This document shows positions 1 through 7,992 of a DNA stretch of 9,392 bases, piece by piece. Within the stretch, counting starts at the first letter, position 1, and each line of letters begins with the position of its first letter. This DNA comes from Phycisphaera mikurensis NBRC 102666 (GTDB taxonomy: Bacteria > Planctomycetota > Phycisphaerae > Phycisphaerales > SM1A02). Both the position numbers and the translations under genes were made by a program. Below the pieces are notes generated by a model. The model did no database searches. It saw nothing but the letters and a program-made list of their open reading frames with translations, and was not told the origin of the DNA. Location of the stretch: assembly GCA_945870475.1 (NCBI GenBank), contig CAMBSR010000078.1, positions 1 through 9,392 on the forward strand. Reading direction: 5' to 3'.

Positions 1-1
1 T

Positions 2-133
2 CGCGGCGGACGCGGCCCGGGGCGGTTCCGCCTGGATGACCGCTCCGTCAGCGGGCGCGGGCTGGTGCGTGACCTGCGCGATGCGCCGGCGGGTGCGGTG
101 CTCGAGCGCGCCTACGAGGGCCGCGGCGGATGA
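2..133 (+). CDS. VapB-like antitoxin, C-terminal fragment (5' end outside window)
   Basis: This is the last 43 codons of an open frame that runs in from the left edge and stops with TGA. The tail holds a GRFRLDDRSVSGRGL stretch and ends in ERAYEGRGG. Both resemble the C-terminal end of VapB-type antitoxins that pair with PIN toxins, in which an [F-x-L-x-D...GRGL] segment is followed by a terminal YEGRG; this part normally wraps around the toxin. The N-terminal DNA-binding part is not in the window. The TGA overlaps the ATG of the PIN-domain gene (ATGA), the usual layout of a toxin-antitoxin operon. The identity rests on tail similarity plus context. The frame and stop are directly visible. 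Confidence 0.72.
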   Translation, partial: RGGRGPGRFRLDDRSVSGRGLVRDLRDAPAGAVLERAYEGRGG

Positions 134-564
134 TCGCGGTGGATACCAACGTGCTGGTGGCGGCGCACCGGCGCGATGCCGTCGGTCATGACGCCGCCGC
201 CGCAGCCGTGCGCGCGCTCGCCGAAGGGCTGTCGGCGTGGGCCATCCCCGCGCCGTGCCTGCATGAATTCCTGGCGGTGGTCACGCACCCGAAGATCTTC
301 GACCCGCCGACGCGCATGAACGATGCGCTCGCGCAGGTGGATGCGTGGCTCGGCTCGCCGTCGCTTGCGGTGATGAGTGAATCGGACCGCCACTGGACGT
401 CGCTCGGCACCATGCTCCGGCAGTCGAAGGCCACCGGCGCGCGCGTGCACGATGCGCGCATCGCGGCCATCTGCGCCGACCACGGCGTGACGACGGTACT
501 TTCGGCGGACCGCGACTTCGGCAAGTTCCCGGGGATTCGTGTGCAGAACCCGTTGCGCGGGTGA
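130..564 (+). CDS. vapC: VapC-type PIN-domain ribonuclease toxin
   Basis: This 144-residue protein is a single PIN domain, the usual size for VapC toxins. These are Mg-dependent endoribonucleases, often cutting tRNA or rRNA, held inactive by the cognate antitoxin. The acidic site is complete: D5 in the opening MIAVDTN, E46 in CLHEF, D108 in VHDARIAA, and D127/D129 in SADRDF. No truncation or frameshift is seen, so the toxin looks functional. The ATG overlaps the antitoxin stop, with a GAGGG (116-120) 9 nt upstream as a modest ribosome site. Translation is probably coupled to the antitoxin, and autoregulation by the VapBC complex is expected for the family. The promoter lies outside the window. 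The RNA target cannot be read from the sequence. Confidence 0.9.
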   Translation: MIAVDTNVLVAAHRRDAVGHDAAAAAVRALAEGLSAWAIPAPCLHEFLAVVTHPKIFDPPTRMNDALAQVDAWLGSPSLAVMSESDRHWTSLGTMLRQSKATGARVHDARIAAICADHGVTTVLSADRDFGKFPGIRVQNPLRG

Positions 565-607
565 GCGCGCGGCCGGCTGCCGCTGGCGCGCGAATCCGCG
601 CTGCGGC
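565..607. other. Convergent vapC/uvrB intergenic gap
   Basis: This 43-nt gap lies between the stops of two converging genes. It holds only a short GCGCG/CGCGC hairpin (588-592 with 597-601, loop AATC) and no T-tract on either strand. A Rho-independent terminator is therefore not supported. Confidence 0.5.
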
Positions 608-2695
<2,088 letters not shown>

Positions 2696-2703
2696 TGCGT
2701 TGC

Positions 2704-2709
2704 AGTGTA
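2704..2709 (-). promoter_or_regulatory. Candidate -10 box for uvrB (leaderless?)
   Basis: On the minus strand TACACT matches four of six bases of TATAAT and sits 8 nt before the uvrB ATG. Normal -10 to start-site spacing would put transcription initiation at or within a few bases of the A of the ATG. No TTGACA-like -35 is seen 16-18 nt further upstream, so the call depends on position and on the absence of any ribosome-binding site. Confidence 0.35.
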
Positions 2710-2736
2710 GGTGGGCCGTTGCGCGGACCGCTGCGG

Positions 2737-2742
2737 TAGAGT
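2737..2742 (+). promoter_or_regulatory. Candidate -10 box for the lipoprotein gene
   Basis: TAGAGT keeps the TA...T pattern of a sigma70-type -10 and is the best such hexamer in the divergent region on this strand. Transcription would begin near 2749 and leave a leader of about 60 nt containing short inverted repeats. There is no convincing -35, so confidence is low. Confidence 0.3.
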
Positions 2743-2778
2743 GCGGCACGGCTTCCGCGCCGGCACGAGTGCCGCGCG
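2743..2778 (+). repeat. Overlapping inverted repeats in the lipoprotein leader
   Basis: CGGCA (2761-2765) can pair with TGCCG (2770-2774) around a CGAG loop. The stem extends as CGCG (2756-2759) with CGCG (2775-2778) past one bulged C. Alternatively, GCGGCAC (2743-2749) pairs perfectly with GTGCCGC (2769-2775). The two folds share the right arm and exclude each other. Pairing is read directly from the sequence; any regulatory role is conjecture in such GC-rich DNA. Confidence 0.4.
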
Positions 2779-2795
2779 CAGCCGCCGAACCGCAC

Positions 2796-2801
2796 GAAAG
2801 G
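2796..2801 (+). promoter_or_regulatory. Ribosome-binding site of the lipoprotein gene
   Basis: GAAAGG lies 10 nt before the ATG at 2812. It is a weak but plausible Shine-Dalgarno site that supports this start, which also gives a proper signal peptide. Confidence 0.45.
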
Positions 2802-2811
2802 TCCCCGCAGC

Positions 2812-3282
2812 ATGTTCCGCATCGCCACGCTTCCCGTTGCCCTGATCGCCCTGGCCGCCGTCGTCGTCCCCATGCAGGGATGCAAGAACGCCCCGCCGCC
2901 CGTGATGGCCGCGCGGCTCCTGATGAAGGGCAGCAAGGAGCACAAGGGCGGACCGATCAACCAGGGCGATCTGCTGAGGCTGACCGAATCCACGAGCGGC
3001 ACCGCCACCAAGGGCGTGGACTTCAAGGTGGCGCTCGCGTCGAAGTCCGGCGACGGCCACGAGTGGCAGTGCCGCACGCCGAACGACGCGTACCTCCTGG
3101 TGGATGCATCGTTCGAGACGGAGCCGCAGGGCAAGGTGGCAAAGGGCACGGAGCTCCAGACCATCTACCACCTGCACGCGCGCGGCGTTGGCCAGGCGAA
3201 GATCGAGTTCGCGCTCGTGAGCACCACGGACAAGCCCGTGGCACCGGCGAAGACCATCACGCTGACGGTCGACGTGAAGTGA
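2812..3282 (+). CDS. Predicted small lipoprotein of unknown function
   Basis: The gene encodes 156 residues. Residues 1-23 look like a signal peptide: a short basic start (MFRIA), a hydrophobic core (LPVALIALAAVVV), then PMQG-C24. This is an imperfect lipobox, so C24 is the likely lipidation site and the mature protein would be membrane-anchored outside the cytoplasm. The mature part has no transmembrane segment and one further cysteine (C87). It appears to be mostly beta-strand: alternating hydrophobic residues around 93-100, 115-123, 128-136 and 148-155. I do not recognise the family with confidence. The C-terminal half (GTEL..., GVGQAKIEFALV, KPVAPAKTITLTVDVK) is loosely reminiscent of chagasin-like (I42) or other Ig-like extracytoplasmic domains. 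The diagnostic NPTTG and RPW motifs of I42 inhibitors are absent. It is divergent from uvrB and convergent with the ABC permease. Confidence 0.82.
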   Translation: MFRIATLPVALIALAAVVVPMQGCKNAPPPVMAARLLMKGSKEHKGGPINQGDLLRLTESTSGTATKGVDFKVALASKSGDGHEWQCRTPNDAYLLVDASFETEPQGKVAKGTELQTIYHLHARGVGQAKIEFALVSTTDKPVAPAKTITLTVDVK

Positions 3283-3289
3283 CGCGCCG

Positions 3290-3308
3290 CGCGGTCGAGG
3301 TGACCGCG
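3290..3308. terminator. Possible bidirectional terminator hairpin
   Basis: CGCGGTC (3290-3296) and GACCGCG (3302-3308) form a perfect 7-bp stem around GAGGT. It sits in the 53-nt gap between the converging lipoprotein and permease genes. The position fits a shared terminator, but neither strand has a T-tract after the stem, so a Rho-independent mechanism is not demonstrated. Confidence 0.4.
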
Positions 3309-3335
3309 GGATCCGCCACGATCGATTGAAGATCC

Positions 3336-5912
3336 TCAGCTGACGAGGTCACGCACCGAGCGCCGCATCAGTGCGCGCACGGCGGGCATGGCGCTGGCCA
3401 CGGTCATCAGCGTCAGCACCGCCCAGCCGATGGCAAGCGGCACCACCGGCGGATCGAAGCCGATCTCCTGGCCACCGAGCTCCTGGTGCCAGTGCACGCC
3501 CATGCGCGCCAGGTGCAGGCCGAGCGCGGTGCCCACCACGGCGCCCGCCACCGTCAGGAGGAGCACCTCGCCCAGGACCAGCCGCGCCAGCAGCCCGGGC
3601 GTGGCGCCCGTCGCGCGCAGCACGCCGTACTGGAAGCGTCGCGCGCCGATGTTCGCCGCCACCACGTTGCCGACGCCGAAGCACGCGAGCGCAAGCGCCG
3701 CGAACGCGATGGTGCTGGTGATGGCCAGGATGCGGTCGCCGACGTCGAGGATCGCCTGGCGGATGGCGCGGCCGCTGGCGAACACCGCGCCCGGCACGGC
3801 GTCCGTGACGGCCTCGCCGAGCTTCGCGTCGAATTCCGGCGGGCTCGAATCGTCGATGTCCACCTGCAGGATGAACGCCTCGCGGCTGCCGAAGCTCCGC
3901 GCCACCTCCTCGAAGTCCATGAAGACGCAGCTGACGGCGTTCTCCGTGTACATGCTGCGGATGCCGAAGTACTGCACGGCCACGTCGAGCCCCGCCGCGC
4001 CCACCACGCCGACGATCTCGTAGTTCTTCTCCGTCTTGCCGCCGCCGAGCGTGATGTGGTCGCCGGGCTTCTTGCCGCGCGCCACCAGGAATTCCTTGGC
4101 CACCAGGATGCCGCTGCCGGACTTCAGCTTGGGCAGCGCGCTCTCCGGCGACCCGGCGATCCAGTCGAGGCGGTTCATGGCCAGGAAGTCATCCGGCGGG
4201 AAGCCGATGCACACCACGTTGGGCGTGCCGATCCCGTCCACGCCGAACACCGTCTCGCCGATCACCTTGAGCGGCAGGTAGCCGATCGGCACCGTGCCGA
4301 GGACGCCGGGAAGGTCCTTGATGCGGAACTGCTCCGTCACCGTCATGCCGTTGGCCTTGAAGACGAAGCCGTCGGAGATGCGCACGCGCTCGCTGATGTC
4401 CTTCACCACCGCGGTACCGTTGGTCCAGGTGCTTGCCAGGATGCTCACGCCCACCATCAGCGCACCGGCGGTGAAGCCCAGCCGGTAGGGCGCCTGCCGC
4501 ACCGCGCCGGAGAGCAGCCCGCGCGGCACGCGCAGTGCGCGCTCGAGCGGGCCGGCAAGCGCGAGCGCCACCATCCAGAGCACCGGCACCGACATGAGGA
4601 ACCAGCCTGCGTGGATGAGCGGGATGCCTGCGATCGCGTAGGTCCAGAACCGCGCCTGCGCATCGGGCACCGCCAGGAGTGCCACCTGCATCAGGATGCA
4701 CGCCGCGCCGATCACGCCCAGCCAGCCGATCCACGCCAGGCGCGGCGGCGTGGCGCTCGGCGCGAGCGCTGCGAGCGGGCTCGTGCGCGATGCCTGCCAT
4801 GCGGGCCACAGCGCACCGCCGACGCCCGCAATCAGGCTGCCGCCGATGGAGAGCCCCACGCCCGCCCAGCTCATGAAGAAGCCGTCGGAGAGCCATTCAC
4901 GGAAATACCAGCGCAGGAGCGCGGCAAGCGCCACGCCGAGCGGCACGCCCAGCACGCCAGACGCGCCGCACAGCGCCGCGCCCGCCCACACCTGGCTCAG
5001 GAAGACCTGCCGCCGGCTGGCACCCACGCAGCGCGCGATCGCGAGCGCCTTCTGCTGCTCGGCCACCGCGGTGGTCATGCCGGTGCCCACGATGAACGCG
5101 CAGCTCATGAAGGCGATGGCGCTGACCAGCACGAACCCCAGCCGCATGGCGGCCATCTGCTTGTCGAAGCCGGTGGTGTAGAGCTCGCTCGGTTCGAGCG
5201 TGAGCGGCTCCTTGAACTCCGGCGCGTGCGCGGCCACCCACTGGGGCACGTCGATCCCGGGCTGGAGCGCCACCATGACGGTGGTGACCTCGTCGCTGCC
5301 GTTCGCCTCCACGAGCGTGGCGCGGTCCACCACCACGTACGGCCGCTGCAGCGCGCCGAGCGAGGCGCGGTCGATGATGCCGGTGACGGTCAGCGCGATC
5401 GGGTCGCCGAAGCGCTGCACCTGGAGCGCGTCGCCCACCTTGCAGTCGAGCGCCTTCACGGTCATCGGGTCGACGGCGATCTCGCCTGCCGTGAGCGGCA
5501 GCCGGCCCTCGCGCATCTCCTGCATGCGGAAGCGCGCGTCACCCGCGGAATCCAGGCCGCGCGTCTGCGCCACCACGCGCCGCGGCTTGCCGTCCTCGCC
5601 GGGGGCGCCGTCGGTGCGCACCAGGGAGAGCGAGCCGCCCAGGCTGGTGGCGACGGCGTCCACGCCGGGCAGGGCGCGCACGCGCTCGGCCTCGGCGGCA
5701 TCGAACGCCGCGCCGAACCGGTTGACCAGGCGCGCATCGGTGGCGCCCATCTGGCGGCGCAGGCTCGCCTCGGCGTTGCCGCGGGCGCTCTCGAGTCCGC
5801 ATGCGACAGCCGTCACGAGTGCACTCGCGAGGACGACGGCCAGTGCGAGGAGTGCGGTCCTACCGCGTCTCGCCGCCAAGCCCTGACGCGCGAACCACCA
5901 GGTCGCTCGCAT
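3336..5912 (-). CDS. FtsX-type (MacB/LolC/E-like) ABC transporter permease, fused two-domain form
   Basis: This 858-residue inner-membrane permease belongs to the type VII (FtsX/MacB/LolCDE) ABC class. These proteins couple cytoplasmic ATP hydrolysis to movements of extracytoplasmic domains rather than moving solutes through a pore. Residues 20-38 form the first membrane helix and about 45-245 an extracytoplasmic MacB-like domain. About 257-375 form a first FtsX core with the coupling motif ALAIARCVGASRRQVF (289-304). Two or three hydrophobic segments lie at about 393-455 and one at about 480-495, followed by a second extracytoplasmic domain (500-720). The second FtsX core (725-850) carries QYGVLRATGATPGLLARL (761-778). 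The duplicated layout means a single chain can supply both permease halves, as in the larger YbbP-like members. The ATG has GAAGGG (5918-5923) 5 nt upstream and overlaps the ATPase gene by 53 nt, so the two are surely one unit. The substrate is not predictable. Confidence 0.93.
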   Translation of the reverse strand: MRATWWFARQGLAARRGRTALLALAVVLASALVTAVACGLESARGNAEASLRRQMGATDARLVNRFGAAFDAAEAERVRALPGVDAVATSLGGSLSLVRTDGAPGEDGKPRRVVAQTRGLDSAGDARFRMQEMREGRLPLTAGEIAVDPMTVKALDCKVGDALQVQRFGDPIALTVTGIIDRASLGALQRPYVVVDRATLVEANGSDEVTTVMVALQPGIDVPQWVAAHAPEFKEPLTLEPSELYTTGFDKQMAAMRLGFVLVSAIAFMSCAFIVGTGMTTAVAEQQKALAIARCVGASRRQVFLSQVWAGAALCGASGVLGVPLGVALAALLRWYFREWLSDGFFMSWAGVGLSIGGSLIAGVGGALWPAWQASRTSPLAALAPSATPPRLAWIGWLGVIGAACILMQVALLAVPDAQARFWTYAIAGIPLIHAGWFLMSVPVLWMVALALAGPLERALRVPRGLLSGAVRQAPYRLGFTAGALMVGVSILASTWTNGTAVVKDISERVRISDGFVFKANGMTVTEQFRIKDLPGVLGTVPIGYLPLKVIGETVFGVDGIGTPNVVCIGFPPDDFLAMNRLDWIAGSPESALPKLKSGSGILVAKEFLVARGKKPGDHITLGGGKTEKNYEIVGVVGAAGLDVAVQYFGIRSMYTENAVSCVFMDFEEVARSFGSREAFILQVDIDDSSPPEFDAKLGEAVTDAVPGAVFASGRAIRQAILDVGDRILAITSTIAFAALALACFGVGNVVAANIGARRFQYGVLRATGATPGLLARLVLGEVLLLTVAGAVVGTALGLHLARMGVHWHQELGGQEIGFDPPVVPLAIGWAVLTLMTVASAMPAVRALMRRSVRDLVS

Positions 5913-6657
5913 GCATGCCCTTCGTCTCGAAGCCGCCCGCGACGACGCCGTCGCGGATCACGAACACATGACGGCAGTGCGCGGCCGCGGCCGGCTCGTG
6001 CGTCACCATCAGCACCACCATCTTCCGCTCGCGCGCAAGCGCATCGAGCATCTTCCACATCCGCTCGCTGTTGGCGCTGTCGAGCGCGCCGGTCGGCTCG
6101 TCCGCAAAGAGCACCGGCGGCTCGAAGAGGAGTGCGCGCGCGATCGCCACGCGCTGCTGCTCACCGCCAGAGAGCGCCTCTGGCCGGTGCGATGCGCGCT
6201 CCGCGAGCCCGAGCGTCTGCAGGAGTTCGCGCGCACGCGCCTCGAGCGGCCCGCGCGCGGCGCCGTCGAGGATGCCCGGGAGCATCACGTTCTCCACCGC
6301 GCTGAGCGTGGGAAGCAGGTTGTATTGCTGAAACACCACGCCGATCCGCTTGCGGCGGTGGAGCGTCAGCTCGTCCTCGGTCATCCGGTCGATGCGGGCG
6401 CCGCCCACCTCGATCTCGCCGGAATCGGCGCGGTCGAGGCCGGCAAGCAGGTAGAGCAGGGTGCTCTTGCCGCTGCCGGAGGAGCCCATGATTCCGTAGA
6501 AGCCCGGCTCGGTGATCTCGAGGTCCGCGCCGCGGAGCGCGGAGACCGCGCGTTCGCCGGTGCGGTACGTCTTGCAGAGCGCGCGTGCGCGCACGAATGC
6601 CGCGCCCGCGGGGAGGGACGCGCCGCCCCCCGATTCGCTCGCCGCACCGTTGGCCAC
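5860..6657 (-). CDS. ABC transporter ATP-binding protein, LolD/MacB family
   Basis: This is the cytoplasmic ATPase that drives the FtsX-type permease encoded next to it. With the GTG start it has 265 residues. It shows Walker A GSSGSGKST (58-66), Q-loop Q110-Q111 in VVFQQYNLLPTLSAVENV, signature LSGGEQQR (162-169), Walker B VLFADEPTG (182-190) followed by ALDS, and the switch histidine H220 in VTHEPAAAAHC. All catalytic elements are intact. YNLLPTLSAVENV and DEPTGALDS are typical of the LolD/MacB/FtsE branch. The start is uncertain. GTG at 6655-6657 lies 2 nt after the gcvH stop and fits coupling, but it adds about 20 low-complexity residues (Gly/Ala/Ser) before the domain. A GTG at 6592-6594 would start right at the domain. 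An ATG at 6726 would overlap gcvH deeply and is unlikely. Confidence 0.93.
   Translation of the reverse strand: MANGAASESGGGASLPAGAAFVRARALCKTYRTGERAVSALRGADLEITEPGFYGIMGSSGSGKSTLLYLLAGLDRADSGEIEVGGARIDRMTEDELTLHRRKRIGVVFQQYNLLPTLSAVENVMLPGILDGAARGPLEARARELLQTLGLAERASHRPEALSGGEQQRVAIARALLFEPPVLFADEPTGALDSANSERMWKMLDALARERKMVVLMVTHEPAAAAHCRHVFVIRDGVVAGGFETKGMHASDLVVRASGLGGETR
5918..5923 (-). promoter_or_regulatory. Ribosome-binding site of the ABC permease
   Basis: Minus-strand GAAGGG lies 5 nt before the ATG at 5912 and inside the end of the ATPase gene. It supports the start that makes the two reading frames overlap by 53 nt. Confidence 0.5.
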
Positions 6658-6659
6658 GA

Positions 6660-7043
6660 TCAGTGCCCGTTCTTCGAGTCGTAGGTCGTGCTGTCCATCA
6701 GGCCCTCGACCGTGGCGAGGTCGCATCCTTCGATGCGCACCAGCCAGCCCTTGCCGAAGGGATCGCTGTTGAGGAGGGACGGATCCGCGTGGGCGGCGTC
6801 GTTGACGGCGACCACCTTGCCCGCGCAGGGGACGTAGATCTCGCTGCTGGTCTTCACGCTCTCCACCTCGCCGACGGTGCCGCCGGCCTTGAGGGCGGTG
6901 CCCACCGGCTTCATCTCCACGAACGTGATGTCGGTCAGGGCGTCGGCCGCGTGCTGGGTGATCCCCATGGTCACGGCCCCGTCACTTTCCTGGCGGAACC
7001 ATTCGTGCGTCTCGCTGAAGCGGCAATTGGCGGGGCTGGACAT
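6660..7043 (-). CDS. gcvH: Glycine cleavage system H protein
   Basis: GcvH carries the aminomethyl group on a swinging lipoyl arm between the P, T and L proteins of the glycine cleavage complex in the cytoplasm. In some bacteria it also serves as a donor or relay for lipoate transfer. The protein has 127 residues, the normal size. It shows the ETHEWF opening (11-16), ITQHAADALTDITFVEMKPVG (28-48), and the lipoylation site ESVKTSSEIYVPCAGKV with lipoyl lysine K64. It ends with LLNSDPFGKGWLVRI (90-104). The start is fixed by a strong AGGAG 7 nt before the ATG and by homology; an upstream in-frame ATG gives unrelated sequence. No gcvT or gcvP is in the window. The next gene is an ABC ATPase 2 nt away, so gcvH is probably the first gene of a three-gene operon. 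Confidence 0.97.
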   Translation of the reverse strand: MSSPANCRFSETHEWFRQESDGAVTMGITQHAADALTDITFVEMKPVGTALKAGGTVGEVESVKTSSEIYVPCAGKVVAVNDAAHADPSLLNSDPFGKGWLVRIEGCDLATVEGLMDSTTYDSKNGH

Positions 7044-7050
7044 CGTGGAT

Positions 7051-7055
7051 CTCCT
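7051..7055 (-). promoter_or_regulatory. Ribosome-binding site of gcvH
   Basis: Minus-strand AGGAG lies 7 nt before the ATG at 7043. It is one of the strongest Shine-Dalgarno sites in the window and decides the gcvH start over the longer reading frame. Confidence 0.75.
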
Positions 7056-7057
7056 GA

Positions 7058-7087
7058 GGGGCTCGTGGTTCAGTGGCTCGTGGATCG
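7058..7087. repeat. Two-copy 15-nt tandem repeat in the gcvH leader
   Basis: GGGGCTCGTGGTTCA (7058-7072) is followed directly by GTGGCTCGTGGATCG (7073-7087), with 12 of 15 positions identical. The shared core GGCTCGTGG (CCACGAGCC on the gcvH strand) is exact in both copies. It lies just upstream of the gcvH ribosome site, within the probable 5' leader. It could be a small operator, a chance duplication, or part of an RNA fold. Confidence 0.5.
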
Positions 7088-7136
7088 GAGCGTGTTTCGT
7101 CGGGGGCCGCGCATTCGGCGGTCCGTGGAGGCGGGA

Positions 7137-7142
7137 ATGATA
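7137..7142 (-). promoter_or_regulatory. Candidate -10 box for the gcvH-ABC operon
   Basis: Minus-strand TATCAT differs from TATAAT at one position and is the best -10 match in this divergent gap. Transcription would start near 7130 and give a leader of roughly 85-90 nt. No good -35 hexamer is visible at 16-18 nt spacing. Confidence 0.4.
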
Positions 7143-7152
7143 GCCATGGGTG

Positions 7153-7158
7153 TAGACT
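7153..7158 (+). promoter_or_regulatory. Candidate -10 box for the TIM-barrel/cmk/plsC operon
   Basis: TAGACT keeps the TA...T pattern and sits 33 nt before the ATG at 7192. Initiation near 7165 would leave a leader of about 27 nt beginning at a small hairpin, GCGGC (7166-7170) with GCCGC (7177-7181). No Shine-Dalgarno follows (CTCCCCACACC precedes the ATG) and no clear -35 is seen. Confidence 0.33.
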
Positions 7159-7191
7159 CCGTCCGGCGGCACGGAAGCCGCTCCCCACACC

Positions 7192-7992
7192 ATGCTCCTC
7201 ACCGTCTCCACCCGGTCCCTCCAGCATGTCAAGCGCGCCAAGGCGCCGCTTCAGCCGATGGACATCGCGGACTTCGTGGCCGAGGAACTCGGTCTCAAGG
7301 GCCTCAACGTCAACACCTCGCTCCTGAAGGGCATGGGGGCCAAGGACCTCGAGACCCTGCGCGACCGCGCCGACCGCGCGCGCTGCCCGATCCTGGTGCT
7401 CGTCGACGAGGCCGTGCTCGACTTCGGCCCGGTGAACGGCGTCGCCGCGCGCGAGCGCGTCGAGCGGCTCGGGCTTGCCGCCAGCAAGCTCGGCGCCCCG
7501 AGCGTTGCGGTGGAGCTCGGCGCGCTCCCGGCGGAGAATTTCGACGCCTACGCGGCGAACATCAAGCGCGTGCTCGCGGCGCTCGACCGCTTCGACACGC
7601 ATCTCCTGATCCGCCCCGGCACCGGCGCGGCGGGCGACCCGCAGCGCATCGCGGACCTCATCAAGAAGATCGGCGGCTTCCGCATCGGAAGCATGCCCAC
7701 CTTCGCGCATGCCGCAGGCACGAAGGATCCCGACGAGACCCTTCGGCGGCTCAGCCCGTACGCGCAGGCCATGGAGGCGAGCGTCAAGAGCTTCGCCAAG
7801 TCCGGCAAGCACGAGGCCTGGGACCTCGGCGCGTACCTCGAGTGCATCCGCAACGTCGGCTACCAGAACACGCTCTGCATCGACTACGCGGCCAAGACCG
7901 ACCCGATCGGCAACATCGAGCGCGCGCGCGACCTGTTCGCGGCGGTGATCGATCCGGTCGACGAGGAAGAGGTCGACGAGGAGGCGGAATGA
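7192..7992 (+). CDS. Xylose-isomerase-like TIM-barrel protein (sugar phosphate isomerase/epimerase superfamily), probably without the usual metal site
   Basis: The 266-residue protein follows the AP-endonuclease-2/xylose-isomerase-like TIM-barrel pattern. Visible elements are ADFVAEELGLKGLNV (26-40), a KDLETLRDRADRARCPILVLV segment (51-71), ASKLGAPSVAVELG (97-110), and a C-terminal LGAYLECIRNVGYQNTLCIDY (212-232) with DPIGNIERARDLF (237-249). Family members bind divalent metal through acidic and histidine residues at four strand ends. From remembered family patterns, the expected E, D, H and E positions appear here as R141 (LLIRPG), T170 (SMPTFAHA), S197 (EASVKSF) and D231 (CIDYA). It may therefore be non-catalytic or have changed activity. 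The tail is very acidic (DEEEVDEEAE). It is the first gene of the set and overlaps cmk by ATGA. No reaction is assigned. The fold is fairly certain, the ligand loss is inference. Confidence 0.8.
   Translation: MLLTVSTRSLQHVKRAKAPLQPMDIADFVAEELGLKGLNVNTSLLKGMGAKDLETLRDRADRARCPILVLVDEAVLDFGPVNGVAARERVERLGLAASKLGAPSVAVELGALPAENFDAYAANIKRVLAALDRFDTHLLIRPGTGAAGDPQRIADLIKKIGGFRIGSMPTFAHAAGTKDPDETLRRLSPYAQAMEASVKSFAKSGKHEAWDLGAYLECIRNVGYQNTLCIDYAAKTDPIGNIERARDLFAAVIDPVDEEEVDEEAE
7979..7984 (+). promoter_or_regulatory. Ribosome-binding site of cmk
   Basis: AGGAGG lies 4 nt before the cmk ATG (7989), inside the glutamate-rich end of the upstream gene. The same GAG codons build the acidic tail and the ribosome site. 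Confidence 0.65.

Noticed and set aside
588..601. Terminator hairpin between vapC and uvrB
   Set aside because: There are only 5 base pairs and no T-tract on either side. This is common by chance in GC-rich sequence.
3486..6305. 939-codon open frame on the plus strand opposite the ABC transporter genes
   Set aside because: Its product is His/Arg/Ala-rich low-complexity sequence antisense to clearly recognisable ATPase and permease genes, so it is a shadow frame.
7044..7191. Glycine riboswitch in the gcvH leader
   Set aside because: The leader is short and I could not find the conserved core or a tandem aptamer layout by eye.
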